52,424 bases of DNA, taken from NCBI GenBank assembly GCA_046050465.1, contig JBJOPS010000016.1, forward strand, positions 1-52,424, given 5' to 3'. Under the pieces are notes generated by a model, which saw only the letters and a list, made by a program, of their open reading frames with translations, did not search any database and was not told the origin of the DNA. Numbering within the stretch: the first letter of the stretch is position 1; each line of letters starts with the position of its first letter. The stretch is from Egaibacter sp046050465 (lineage in GTDB: Bacteria; Pseudomonadota; Gammaproteobacteria; Burkholderiales; Burkholderiaceae_C). Shown here piece by piece: positions 19,248 to 27,943 of the stretch. The translations under genes and the position numbers were made by a program.

Positions 19248-19991
19248 TCAATGCCCAAGTATTTTGGATAGGAAGTCTTTGCTGCGTTCGTTTTGTGGAT
19301 TGTTGAAGAAGTCATGCGGATTATTTTGCTCAACAATCTGTCCTTGGTCCATGAAGATGACCCGGTCAGCCACTGCCTTGGCAAAACCCATTTCATGGGT
19401 CACACACAACATGGTAATACCCTGACCGGCCATCTCGATCATCACATCGAGCACTTCCTTGATCATCTCGGGGTCCAGTGCAGAAGTGGGCTCATCAAAC
19501 AGCATGATCTTGGGCGTCAGGCACAAAGCCCGTGCGATGGCTACGCGCTGCTGCTGGCCACCGGATAGTTGCAGCGGGTACTTGCTCGCCTGCTCGGCGA
19601 TCCGGACCCGCTTGAGTTGGATCATGGCCTTTTCTTCCGCCTCCTTCTTGGGCATCTTCCCAACCCACATGGGTGAAAGTGTCAAATTTTCCAGCACGGT
19701 CAGGTGAGGGAACAGGTTGAACTGCTGAAACACCATGCCTACTTTTTTTCGAATGCCGTCTATCGCCTTGACATCGTCGGTCAACTCGACACCATCAACA
19801 TACAGATGACCCTGTTGGTGTTCTTCCAGACGATTGATACAGCGAATCAACGTTGATTTACCTGAGCCCGAGGGGCCGCAGATAACGATGCGCTCTCCCT
19901 GTGCCACGTTGAGATCAATGTCTCGTAACACATGGAAGTTATTGCCATACCACTTGTTGAGCTTGTCAAATTTGATGATCGGTTCTGCCAT
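19248..19991 (-). CDS. aapP: General L-amino acid ABC transporter, ATPase AapP
   Basis: 247-aa ATP-binding subunit powering the amino-acid importer encoded by the three genes before it. Walker A GPSGSGKST (residues 39-47), Q-loop FQQFNLFPHLTV, signature LSGGQQQR, Walker B IMLFDEPTSALDP and the switch His in CVTHEMGFA are all present. It is a PAAT-family (GlnQ/GltL/AapP) ATPase; the name AapP rests on the J-Q-M-P gene order. It is last in the unit, 44 bp after aapM, and converges on ettA with 68 bp between. Confidence 0.93.
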   Translation of the reverse strand: MAEPIIKFDKLNKWYGNNFHVLRDIDLNVAQGERIVICGPSGSGKSTLIRCINRLEEHQQGHLYVDGVELTDDVKAIDGIRKKVGMVFQQFNLFPHLTVLENLTLSPMWVGKMPKKEAEEKAMIQLKRVRIAEQASKYPLQLSGGQQQRVAIARALCLTPKIMLFDEPTSALDPEMIKEVLDVMIEMAGQGITMLCVTHEMGFAKAVADRVIFMDQGQIVEQNNPHDFFNNPQNERSKDFLSKILGH

Positions 19992-20035
19992 GATGGGCTG
20001 TTATTGGTTGAAGTTGGATGAAACCAGGGCGAGTA

Positions 20036-21139
20036 TCAACGTTGCCTGCCTTTGTTGACCTGTTTTTCAACCCATATGCTGTAGCGGGACATGGAAAAAC
20101 AGAACGTGAAGTAAATCATCGCTATAAAGAGATAGCCTTCGATTTTGAAAGGACGCCAGTTGGCATCTGAGTTCAGGGCAAGCGACAGTGCGCCAGTTAA
20201 CTCATACAAGCTGACGATGGTGACCAGTGAGGTGTCCTTGAACAGGCCGATGAAGTTATTCATGATGCTGGGCACCACCATTGCCAGCGCCTGTGGCAAC
20301 ACAATCTTGACCTGCGTTTGCCAGTAGGACAGACCCAGGGTTGCGGCTGCTTCCAGCTGGCCTTTCGGTATGGCCTGCAGACCCCCGCGAATGACTTCAG
20401 CCATATAGGCCGCGGCAAAAAGTGTAATGCCGACCAATACCCGGATCAGGACATCGATCGAGAAGCCCTGTGGCATGAACAGCGGAAACATGAACGATGC
20501 CATGAACAAAACGGAGATCAGGGGTACGCCTCGTATAAGTTCAACATAAATGGTGCAGAAGGTGCGTATGGCCGGCAAGGTCGACCGTCGGCCAAGGGCT
20601 ACGACCATGGCAATGGGAAAAGCCATCACCATGCAAAGAGAGGCCAGCAGGATGGTCAGCGGCAACCCACCCCAGCGGTCCGTTTCCACTTGAGCGAGCC
20701 CCGGAATGTTGCCGTACATCAGTAAAAAGAAAATAGTTAGCACGACCATCCAGAGAATCATCAGCCATGATTTCCAGAATGCGCGCATGCAACTGACGAT
20801 TAGCAGGCCAAGCATCAAGCTGGTGGCAACCAAAGGGCGCCATTGCTCTTCGAATGGATAGCGGCCAAACAGGATGATGCGGTATTTTTCTGCCACCACG
20901 CCCCAGCAAGCGCCAATACCCTCTACACGGCACGCATCAAAATCTGGAATCCATGATGCGCGGAACAATGCCCAACTGAGCAATGGAGGAATTGTGGAGA
21001 GAAGAATGGCACCGATGACAACAGTCATTAACCCGGTCACCCAGTCGCCGAACAGGTTGATTCGTATCCACGCGACGATACCTTCGGTCTTCACCGGAGC
21101 CGGGCGTGGATCAATAGGCAGAAAGGTTTGAGCCGACAT
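20036..21139 (-). CDS. aapM: General L-amino acid ABC transporter, permease AapM
   Basis: 367-aa inner-membrane permease. It is longer than common polar amino-acid permeases because of an N-terminal extension with extra helices (LFGDWVTGLMTVVIGAILL, LMILWMVVLTIFFLLMYG), as in AapM/BztC. The conserved permease core holds ELIRGVPLISVLFMASFMFP and the EAA coupling loop GQLEAAATLGLSYWQTQVKIVLPQA. The start MSAQTFLPID at 21139 fits the family; the open frame continues to 21256, overlapping aapQ, without support. It heterodimerises with AapQ. Confidence 0.93.
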   Translation of the reverse strand: MSAQTFLPIDPRPAPVKTEGIVAWIRINLFGDWVTGLMTVVIGAILLSTIPPLLSWALFRASWIPDFDACRVEGIGACWGVVAEKYRIILFGRYPFEEQWRPLVATSLMLGLLIVSCMRAFWKSWLMILWMVVLTIFFLLMYGNIPGLAQVETDRWGGLPLTILLASLCMVMAFPIAMVVALGRRSTLPAIRTFCTIYVELIRGVPLISVLFMASFMFPLFMPQGFSIDVLIRVLVGITLFAAAYMAEVIRGGLQAIPKGQLEAAATLGLSYWQTQVKIVLPQALAMVVPSIMNNFIGLFKDTSLVTIVSLYELTGALSLALNSDANWRPFKIEGYLFIAMIYFTFCFSMSRYSIWVEKQVNKGRQR

Positions 21140-21156
21140 ATTGATTGTCTTGCGTT

Positions 21157-22332
21157 TCAACGTTCCTTGATTGCCGAGCGGGTGTTGTACCAGTTCATCA
21201 GCAAAGACGTGGTCAAAGATGTTGTGAGATACACCAGCATCACAATGGCGATGCACTCTACTGCACGCCCGGTCTGGTTGAGTGCGGTATTGGCAATAGA
21301 CACGACGTCTGGATAGCCAATGGCTACCGCCAGAGAGGAGTTTTTGGTCAAGTTGAGAAACTGGTTGGTCATCGGAGGGATGATTACCCGAAGGGCCTGC
21401 GGCAGCATGACCAATTGCATGCTTTGACTCTGGTTGAGGCCCAGGGCCGAGGCTGCTTCACCCTGTCCGCGGGCTACCGAGCTGATACCCGCACGAACCA
21501 CTTCAGCAACGAAAGCAGCCGTATAGACAGTCAGCCCCAGCAGCACCGACAAAAACTCGGGGGTGAGTGAACCACCTTTTTCAATGGAAAAGTCGCCTTT
21601 AACAGGGAATTCGAACTGTGCCGGGCCGCCACCCGCAAACCAGCCTAATACACCCATGACCACGAAGAGGGCAAGCGGTATCCAGAACATGCTTCGGAGT
21701 TCGCCTGTAGCCTCAAACTGCTTGTAAGACCAGCGACGGTAAACAAATGCCAGTGCCGCACCAGCTACCAATCCGATAACACCCCATAGATGGCCGACTT
21801 CCCAGATCGGGATTGGAAAACTCAGCCCACCTTTGCTCAAAAATAGCGGACCCAGGGTCCACGCGTCAGCGGCCGCGGGCAGAACTTCGGTGAATAGCAG
21901 GTACCACATCAACAACTGCAACAGCACAGGCACATTGCGGAAAAACTCAACGTAGGTATAACAGACGCCGCGCACCAGTGCATTGCGTGAGAAACGGCCA
22001 ACGCCCAGGAGTGTGCCTAGAATAGTCGTGAGAATAATGCCGATGATGGCTACACGCAGCGTGTTGGCAAGACCAACGAGAAAAGCTTGCCAGTAAGGCT
22101 GGCTGGATTCAAACGGGAAAAGGCTCTCACCAATGTCAAAACCAGCAGGCCCCTTGAGAAAGTCAAACCCGCTCTGGATGCCACGCACCTGCATGTTGTG
22201 CAACGTGTTGGATGCCAGCCACCAGGCACCCATTGCCACAAGACCGATGGCAATGACCTGGTAAATGAGGCCTCGAAAAGCCTGACTACGCCAGGACCAG
22301 TTTTTCTTTTTGGGAGGGGATTTCTGGGTCAT
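21157..22332 (-). CDS. aapQ: General L-amino acid ABC transporter, permease AapQ
   Basis: 391-aa inner-membrane permease, partner of AapM. It has an N-terminal helix (YQVIAIGLVAMGAWWLAS) and a periplasmic segment. The PAAT core includes LANTLRVAIIGIILTTILGT, YVEFFRNVPVLLQLLMWY and the EAA loop GQGEAASALGLNQSQSMQLV. The start MTQKSPPKKK at 22332 is preceded by GGAAGTAGG, which beats the upstream ATG at 22359. A 13-bp stem-loop lies between aapJ and this gene, 39 bp upstream. Confidence 0.93.
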   Translation of the reverse strand: MTQKSPPKKKNWSWRSQAFRGLIYQVIAIGLVAMGAWWLASNTLHNMQVRGIQSGFDFLKGPAGFDIGESLFPFESSQPYWQAFLVGLANTLRVAIIGIILTTILGTLLGVGRFSRNALVRGVCYTYVEFFRNVPVLLQLLMWYLLFTEVLPAAADAWTLGPLFLSKGGLSFPIPIWEVGHLWGVIGLVAGAALAFVYRRWSYKQFEATGELRSMFWIPLALFVVMGVLGWFAGGGPAQFEFPVKGDFSIEKGGSLTPEFLSVLLGLTVYTAAFVAEVVRAGISSVARGQGEAASALGLNQSQSMQLVMLPQALRVIIPPMTNQFLNLTKNSSLAVAIGYPDVVSIANTALNQTGRAVECIAIVMLVYLTTSLTTSLLMNWYNTRSAIKER

Positions 22333-22370
22333 GGGCCTACTTCCGATGCGCTGGCTCAAAGCGATAACTA

Positions 22371-22415
22371 TAAAAAAACTGCTGCCGGACCATCAGCAGG
22401 GTTCCGGCAGCAGTT
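22371..22415 (-). terminator. Stem-loop with T-tract between aapJ and aapQ
   Basis: On the minus strand AACTGCTGCCGGA (22403-22415) pairs perfectly over 13 bp with TCCGGCAGCAGTT (22377-22389), with a 13-nt loop, and runs into T7. It is a strong intrinsic terminator right after the binding-protein gene. Because the permease genes follow on the same strand, it probably works as a partial terminator and as a 3' stabiliser, giving far more AapJ than transporter. Confidence 0.9.
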
Positions 22416-22435
22416 TTAGTCAGCTTGCGAATGGA

Positions 22436-23473
22436 TTAGCGAACCGGGTAGGCGTACATCAGACCGCCCTTGTTCCACAGATTGTTAATACCGCGTGGGA
22501 GATTCAACGGTGTTTTCGGGCCAACATTGCGCTCGAAGCTTTCACCATAGTTGCCTACAGACTTGATGACACGAGCCATCCAGTCTTTGTCCAGACCCAG
22601 CAGTTTGCCGGTATCCTCATTGCCACCACCCAGCAGGCGTTGCACTACCGGATCGGTGCTGGTCGATTTCATCTGGTCCACGTTGGCTTGTGTCACGCCA
22701 TATTCTTCTGCTTCCATCGTGCCGTAGATAACCCACTTGACGATGGCGAACCATTCGTCATCACCGCGTCTCACCATGGGCCCGAGTGGTTCTTTGGAGA
22801 TCAGATCAGGCAGGATCATGTGCTCTTTGGGATCCTTGGCAACCTTGCTGCGGGTCGAAGACAACCCGGAGGCATCGGTTGTGTAGGCTATGCAACGACC
22901 GGTAAAGTATGCATTCTCAGCAGCCTCAAGCTTTTCAAACACCACTGGCTTGATGCTCAGTCCATTGGCTTTGGAGTAGTCTGTCAGGTTCTTCTCGGTC
23001 GTGGTGCCGGACTGCACGCATACAGTCTGGCCTTTCAGCTGCTTGGCGCTCTTCATTTTTGTCTTGACTGGCACCATGAAGCCCTGGCCGTCGTAGTAGT
23101 TCACAACAGTGGCACTCAGACCCAGGGAGGCATCACGGGTCAGCGTGAACGTGGTGTTACGTGCCAACACATCCACCTCGCCAGACTGCAATGCGGTGAA
23201 GCGCTGCTGGGCGTTCAGGGGTACGTATTTCACTTTTTCTGCATCGCCCAAGGTGGCTGCCGCGAGGGCTTTGCACACGTCAATGTCCAGGCCGGACCAT
23301 TTGCCGGCAGAGTCGGCAGCTGCAAAGCCAGCCAGTCCGGTGTTAACGCCGCAAACTACCTGCCCGCGCGCCTTGATGGCGTCAACTGTCTTGCCTGCAT
23401 GGGCCGGCGCAGCCAGCAACGCACCCAACGTGGCGACTGTAGCGGCGGCGAGTTGTACTTTCGAAAATTTCAT
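22436..23473 (-). CDS. aapJ: General L-amino acid ABC transporter, periplasmic binding protein AapJ
   Basis: 345-aa solute-binding protein. It has a Sec signal peptide (residues 1-26, cleaved after APAHA) and a type II bi-lobed fold of the family 3 amino-acid binding proteins: RGQVVCGVNTGLAGFA, WSGLDIDVCKALAAA, the carboxylate-binding Arg region DVLARNTTFTLTRD, and VCVQSGTTTEKNL. It resembles AapJ/BztA, which bind Glu, Gln, Asp, Asn and others. CGGAGC is the ribosome site. The 194-bp upstream spacer probably holds the promoter; it contains an imperfect dyad TGCATGAAC...CAGTGCAT (23544-23570 area) of unknown meaning. Confidence 0.94.
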   Translation of the reverse strand: MKFSKVQLAAATVATLGALLAAPAHAGKTVDAIKARGQVVCGVNTGLAGFAAADSAGKWSGLDIDVCKALAAATLGDAEKVKYVPLNAQQRFTALQSGEVDVLARNTTFTLTRDASLGLSATVVNYYDGQGFMVPVKTKMKSAKQLKGQTVCVQSGTTTEKNLTDYSKANGLSIKPVVFEKLEAAENAYFTGRCIAYTTDASGLSSTRSKVAKDPKEHMILPDLISKEPLGPMVRRGDDEWFAIVKWVIYGTMEAEEYGVTQANVDQMKSTSTDPVVQRLLGGGNEDTGKLLGLDKDWMARVIKSVGNYGESFERNVGPKTPLNLPRGINNLWNKGGLMYAYPVR

Positions 23474-23667
23474 CTGGTTTGCTCCGGTTAAAAAATACTA
23501 GAAGGGGTTTTGTCCGTATTTAACGCACCTTAATAGACACCCATGCACTGTATCGTGTTCATGCAGCATGAGTATCCGGGTTTACTCGTGTAAAGCACGC
23601 GCAAGATCCAAGGTGTGACGGGTGTCAGTTTTCCTGCAAACGGCACTGTGTTTCGAGACGGGATGGG

Positions 23668-24540
23668 CTATTTGGCACCAAATTTCAGCAAACCCGTAGT
23701 CAGCGCCGTGCCGCAAACGATGATCACACCGCACATTAGCATCCACAAGGTGAATTGCTCTCCCAGGAAAAGTCCACCATAGGTCAGGGCAAAGACGGGC
23801 ACTACAAAGGTAACGGCCAGTGCCCGGGCAGGGCCGGCACATTCAATCAGACGAAAGTACAGGGTATAAGCGATGCCGGTGCACACCACGCCTAGCGCCA
23901 GCAGTGCAAGCCACGGCTTCAGGCCCGGCATGTTGTGGGGCCAGAACCAGAAAGTCGGGACAGCTAGCCCTATCGTTGCACCAATCTGGCTGCCGGTTGC
24001 TGTGGCCAGTGGGTGCACGCCAGTGAGATAGCGCTTGGTGAAACTGGCAGCAATCGCATAACAAACGGCCGCCAGCAGACACGCCAGTACGGCCCAGCCG
24101 GTGCCGCCGGGCTTGAAGCTGGCTTTTTCCCCAGCCAGCAGTAAAACACCGCCAAACCCGATTATCAGGCCCGAAATTCGCGCATTTCCCGGGCGGTCGT
24201 TCAGCCACAGCCACGCCACGACAGCCCCAAACAAAGGGACGGTAGCATTCAAAATGGATGTAAGTCCGGTACTGATGGATAGCACTGCGTAAGAAAACAG
24301 CGCAAACGGAATGCCGGAATTCAGCAGGCCAACAAACAGGATGGTCACAGCCTTGCGCTGGAGTTCCCCCCAGTGCCCGCTAAGCCACAGGATGGGTGTC
24401 AAAAATGCGGCAGCAATAGCCACCCGCAACCCGGCGGTGGCAAATGCGCCAAACTCTGCGGCGCCCATGCGCATGAATAGAAATGAGGCGCCCCAAATGG
24501 CTGCCAGGGAAACAAAGTCGATCAGGATGGATTTTTTCAT
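23668..24540 (-). CDS. EamA/DMT-family transporter
   Basis: 290-aa inner-membrane protein with about ten helices in two EamA halves (AAIWGASFLFMRMGA starts the first; SIGT-like LSISTGLTSILNATVPLFGA and TFVVPVFALTYGGLFLGEQ mark the ends of the halves). It is similar to RhaT/YdcZ-type exporters whose substrate cannot be read from sequence. Its ATG overlaps the ogt stop by 4 bp (24537-24540), so the two genes are co-translated. It is distinct from the EamA gene at 9770, which has a different sequence. Confidence 0.86.
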   Translation of the reverse strand: MKKSILIDFVSLAAIWGASFLFMRMGAAEFGAFATAGLRVAIAAAFLTPILWLSGHWGELQRKAVTILFVGLLNSGIPFALFSYAVLSISTGLTSILNATVPLFGAVVAWLWLNDRPGNARISGLIIGFGGVLLLAGEKASFKPGGTGWAVLACLLAAVCYAIAASFTKRYLTGVHPLATATGSQIGATIGLAVPTFWFWPHNMPGLKPWLALLALGVVCTGIAYTLYFRLIECAGPARALAVTFVVPVFALTYGGLFLGEQFTLWMLMCGVIIVCGTALTTGLLKFGAK

Positions 24541-25064
24541 GCAGTTCTGGTGATTTGGGGCCGCCGACGCTCCCGGGAGCGCTCCAGTTTGAGTAAATTG
24601 GTTTTCCGGTCCAGCCCACCCGCATAACCAGTGAGTGAACCGTCGGTGCCCAGCACACGGTGACAGGGGATGATGATGCTCACCGGGTTGCGCCCCACGG
24701 CCGACCCCACGGCACGTACCGCCATCGGGTTGCCAATCTGCCTGCTGATGTCGCCATAGCTGGTGGTTTGCCCCCGAGGAATTTTAAGCAATGCCTGCCA
24801 GACGGATTGTTGAAATAAAGTGCCACCATTGATGTCCAGCGGCAGATCAAAATGACTGTGCCGACCTGCAAAGTAGCCGGAGAGCTGCTGTCTGGTAGCC
24901 ACCAGAACCGGGTGCCGGTCATTGACGGGCCAGTTGGCGGTGTCCGGGTGATGGCGTTGACCTTCGAACCAGATACCGGCCAGACCCACGTCGGTAGCGG
25001 CCAGCGTCATGAGGCCCAGAGAGTCAATGAACGTGCTGGTGACAATGGAGGTGTGAAATTTCAT
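24537..25064 (-). CDS. ogt: Methylated-DNA--[protein]-cysteine S-methyltransferase
   Basis: Suicide DNA-repair protein that removes the alkyl group from O6-methylguanine (and O4-methylthymine) onto its own cysteine. It has 175 aa. An N-terminal Ada-like methyltransferase domain is followed by the DNA-binding helix-turn-helix (TTSYGDISRQIGNPMAVRAV, with Arg finger) and the active site IPCHRVLG with C134. The closing YAGGLDRKTNLLKLE is typical. The ATG at 25064 is the first gene start after a 378-bp spacer. It overlaps the downstream transporter. Confidence 0.94.
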   Translation of the reverse strand: MKFHTSIVTSTFIDSLGLMTLAATDVGLAGIWFEGQRHHPDTANWPVNDRHPVLVATRQQLSGYFAGRHSHFDLPLDINGGTLFQQSVWQALLKIPRGQTTSYGDISRQIGNPMAVRAVGSAVGRNPVSIIIPCHRVLGTDGSLTGYAGGLDRKTNLLKLERSRERRRPQITRTA

Positions 25065-25121
25065 GTGGTGCTCCAGTTTAATGGTTTTTTAAGTGTGAAC
25101 CCTTATGTGGCAACAACAAGT

Positions 25122-25175
25122 CGCTATCATTTTTGTAGCCATCAGTCATGTGCCTGACGTCTGGCGCAGTACCCG
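25122..25175 (+). repeat. Dispersed ~60-bp repeat, divergent copy
   Basis: GCTATCATTTTTGTAGC (25123-25139) matches the arm core of the copy at 51743 (CTATCATTTATATAGC) at most positions, and the order of the following bases is similar but strongly diverged. The GGGCTA block is not clearly kept. It may be an old copy or a chance hairpin. Confidence 0.4.
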
Positions 25176-25379
25176 CATGCGCTGGATGTCCGCAGCCGCG
25201 GGCGTTTGTGGTCCGGGTACAGGGTTTGTGCAAATAATGCCGGGCCCACGGGCCACCTCAGTCCCCCAGGTGGTTGGCCCCTTCCACTGCGGATGTTGCT
25301 GATGATAGCGGGTGAAATTCTTGTGGAGCGATACCCGCTGTTCGGCAGGTAGGTGGTCAGACTAATAGTCGTGCGCCAT
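25146..25379 (-). pseudogene. Possible small gene broken by an in-frame TAG
   Basis: Read on the minus strand from ATG 25379: MAHDY, then TAG (25362-25364), then 71 open codons that include EQRVSLHKNFTRYHQQHPQW and TEVARGPGIICTNPVPGPQT, ending at TGA 25146. The composition is protein-like (Trp, Tyr, His, Cys, and few stops around), and no ATG/GTG/TTG start exists between the TAG and the bulk of the frame. A TGG-to-TAG change would explain it. I do not recognise the family. It may also be non-coding. Confidence 0.4.
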
Positions 25380-25442
25380 CATGGGGACATACAATCTTCA
25401 CACCCAGGCAGACCGACACGGATCACAAAAAGGAATTGCAAA

Positions 25443-26825
25443 ATGCAAGTGGCATCTTCGATCTTCAAGGCCTACGATATTCGTGGAGTTGTGCCTTCTA
25501 CTTTGACGGAGCAGGTCGCTGAGGCCATTGGGAAAGCTTTTGGAACCATCGCCCGGCTGGAAGGTGAAACATCGGTGGCGGTGGGTCGTGACGGTCGATT
25601 GAGTGGCCCTGATTTGAGTGCAGCCCTGATTCGTGGGCTTGTTGCTGCCGGTCTCGATGTTATTGATGTGGGTATGGTGACCACCCCCATGCTGTACTTT
25701 GCAGCCAGCACGTTGTGCGCCAGCGGCATTCAGGTGACCGGCAGTCACAATCCAAAGGATTACAACGGCTTCAAGATGGTGATGCGGGGTCGTGCCATTT
25801 ACGGAGAGGAAATCCAGAATCTGCGCCGGATGATGGAGGCTGAGAGCTGGTCCCTCAAATCGGGGGGGCGCGTGCGCAACATCAACGTCGAAGCGCCATA
25901 TCAAGCGCGCATCTTGTCTGATATCAAGCTTGCGCGGCCAATGAAAATTGTGGTGGACTGCGGTAACGGCATTGCCGGGGCATCGGCCCCTGCCATTTTT
26001 CGGGCTATCGGTTGTGAGGTCATTGAGTTATTCAGTGAAGTGGATGGCAACTTTCCCAACCACCACCCTGATCCGAGCAAGCCGGAAAATCTGGTTGACC
26101 TCATGGTTGCCCTCAAGAATTCTGATGCGGAACTGGGCCTTGCATTTGACGGCGATGGTGATCGGCTGGGAATTGTCACCAAGCAGGGCAACAACATCTA
26201 TCCGGACCGTCAGATGATTTTGTTTGCCCGTGATGTGTTGTCGCGGACGCCTGGCGGAACGATCATCTTCGATGTCAAATGCTCCCAGCGTTTGGCGCCG
26301 GCCATTGCTGACGCGGGTGGCACACCATTGATGTACAAGACAGGTCACTCGCTGATCAAGGCGCGGATGAAAGAAGTGGATTCGCCACTCGGTGGTGAAA
26401 TGAGCGGCCATATCTTTTTCAAGGAACGCTGGTTTGGTTTTGATGACGGGACCTACGCGGGCTGCCGCTTGCTGGAGATCGTCAGCAGGTCCCCCGATGC
26501 GAATGTTGTTCTTGACGCCTTGCCGACGAGCTTTTCCACCCCGGAACTGAATGTGGCCTGCGCGGAAGGCGAGGCCCCCCAGTTAGTCCAGAAAGCAGTT
26601 GCTTTCGCCAATTTTTCTGCCCCTGCCCAGATCAATACCATTGATGGTTTGCGGGTTGATTGGCCAGACGGCTTTGGTTTGATGCGCTCATCAAATACGA
26701 CTCCCGTGCTGGTCTTGCGTTTTGAAGGGCATACGCCAGAGGCATTGCATCGCATTGAAACAGAGATGCTTGCGCTGGTGCACAAAGTAAAGCCTGACGC
26801 AAAAATTGGCGCGAGCGCACATTGA
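25443..26825 (+). CDS. algC: Phosphomannomutase/phosphoglucomutase
   Basis: Alpha-D-phosphohexomutase interconverting the 1- and 6-phosphates of mannose and glucose, feeding GDP-mannose, LPS and exopolysaccharide synthesis. The 460-aa protein has the phosphoserine loop TGSHNPKDYNG (S101), the Mg loop DGDGDR (236-241), the sugar loop GEMSGH (about 316-321) and a C-terminal phosphate-binding RSSNTTPVLVLRFE. The ATG at 25443 follows AAGGA; the frame is open upstream to 25353 without homology. A 7-G run occurs at about 25862. It precedes a glycosyltransferase and waaA, consistent with envelope sugar supply. Confidence 0.94.
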   Translation: MQVASSIFKAYDIRGVVPSTLTEQVAEAIGKAFGTIARLEGETSVAVGRDGRLSGPDLSAALIRGLVAAGLDVIDVGMVTTPMLYFAASTLCASGIQVTGSHNPKDYNGFKMVMRGRAIYGEEIQNLRRMMEAESWSLKSGGRVRNINVEAPYQARILSDIKLARPMKIVVDCGNGIAGASAPAIFRAIGCEVIELFSEVDGNFPNHHPDPSKPENLVDLMVALKNSDAELGLAFDGDGDRLGIVTKQGNNIYPDRQMILFARDVLSRTPGGTIIFDVKCSQRLAPAIADAGGTPLMYKTGHSLIKARMKEVDSPLGGEMSGHIFFKERWFGFDDGTYAGCRLLEIVSRSPDANVVLDALPTSFSTPELNVACAEGEAPQLVQKAVAFANFSAPAQINTIDGLRVDWPDGFGLMRSSNTTPVLVLRFEGHTPEALHRIETEMLALVHKVKPDAKIGASAH

Positions 26826-26863
26826 CTGCCATAACCTGTGGAAGCAATAGCAATGGTGGCCCA

Positions 26864-27943
26864 ATGATCCCTGCGATGAACGCAGATCCTGAAGTTATTG
26901 TCTTCAACCTGAAACACCGTTACACAGGCGTTTCAGCCACGGTCAATGCACTGGTTCCCCTTCAGGCTGGACAGTGGCGTCTGGGTTATTGCGGAGGCCT
27001 GATGTCTAACGGCGTGCCCGGGATGACCTTGCGCCAGGCGATCAAGCTTTCGTGCACGCCCGCTGCTGGCAGGAGTTTCCGGGTTTGGCACGTTCGCCGT
27101 GACCACGAAATGATGGCAGGCATATTTGCGCGCGATGTATTGTGTTTGCCAATTCGACTGGTTTTCACATCGGCGGCCCAGCATTTGCATGGTGCGTTTC
27201 CACGATGGCTGATTTCGCGCATGGATGCCGTCATCTCCACGACGGATTTGGCAGCATCGTTTGTACCCAATACAACGGCTGTAGTGCCTCACGGGATAGA
27301 CCTCCAGCGTTTCGCGAAAGAGCCGGACAAATTGACAGCCTGGAAAGGCAGTGGATTGCCCGGACGATATGGAATCGGTGTGTTCGGTCGCGTCAGGCCG
27401 GACAAAGGCACCGATGTCTATGTGGATGCCATGCTTCAGGCGTTGCCGCGCTTGCCAGACGTGACAGCCGTTGTTGCAGGTCTTGCACAGCCACAGCATC
27501 AGGCCTTTGAGAAGATGTTGCGCGACAGGATTGCCCACGCAGGCATGTCAGATCGCATCATCTTTCTGGGCGAAGTGCCCGCCAAGGATGTGCATTTCTG
27601 GTACCAGCACTGTCTGCTGTGCGTCGCCTGTCCGCGTTATGAGCCTTTCGGGCTGACGCCGTTCGAAGCTGCGGCGACCGGTTGTGCGCTGATTTGCTCC
27701 CGTACAGGTGCTTTTGAGCAACTGGTAAAGCCAGGCGTGAACGGCGAGCTGGTTGCGACGGGGGATTCCGCGTCTCTGGCAGAAGCTGTTTTGCGCGTTA
27801 TGTCTGATGTAGAGGCAGCAAAGCAGATGGGTGAACGGGCACGTGAGAGGGTTGTTCAGGGATTCAGTTTGCAGGCTGAGGCTGCTGGAATCGGACGTGT
27901 CTATCAATCGTTGTTTGATGGCAAGAAACCTGAGTTGGCCTGA
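26864..27943 (+). CDS. GT-B glycosyltransferase (family 1/4), probably envelope polysaccharide or LPS core
   Basis: 359-aa cytosolic retaining glycosyltransferase of the GT4 type. The C-terminal nucleotide-sugar domain starts GIGVFGRVRPDKGTDVYVDA, and the E-x7-E signature is EPFGLTPFEAAATG followed by GAFEQLVKPGVNGELV. The N-terminal acceptor domain contains FTSAAQHLHGAFPRWL. I use ATG 26864; ATG 26876 and a TTG at 26822 are alternatives, and no start has a clear ribosome site. It sits between a phosphohexomutase and waaA, which it overlaps by 26 bp. LPS-core assembly is therefore the best guess; donor and acceptor are unknown. Confidence 0.82.
   Translation: MIPAMNADPEVIVFNLKHRYTGVSATVNALVPLQAGQWRLGYCGGLMSNGVPGMTLRQAIKLSCTPAAGRSFRVWHVRRDHEMMAGIFARDVLCLPIRLVFTSAAQHLHGAFPRWLISRMDAVISTTDLAASFVPNTTAVVPHGIDLQRFAKEPDKLTAWKGSGLPGRYGIGVFGRVRPDKGTDVYVDAMLQALPRLPDVTAVVAGLAQPQHQAFEKMLRDRIAHAGMSDRIIFLGEVPAKDVHFWYQHCLLCVACPRYEPFGLTPFEAAATGCALICSRTGAFEQLVKPGVNGELVATGDSASLAEAVLRVMSDVEAAKQMGERARERVVQGFSLQAEAAGIGRVYQSLFDGKKPELA

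Larger units (their letters stand above)
25065..25442. other. 378-bp spacer between ogt and the phosphomannomutase gene
   Basis: This divergent spacer holds a degraded dispersed-repeat copy (25122-25175) and a possible broken small gene on the minus strand (25146-25379). The promoter of the phosphomannomutase gene must lie at its right end; AAGGA 8 nt before the ATG is its ribosome site. I see no tRNA or terminator, and no clear -35/-10 pair. Confidence 0.5.

Noticed and set aside
22310..23491. 393-codon plus-strand frame opposite aapJ
   Set aside because: Antisense of a clear binding-protein gene; no motif or ribosome site.
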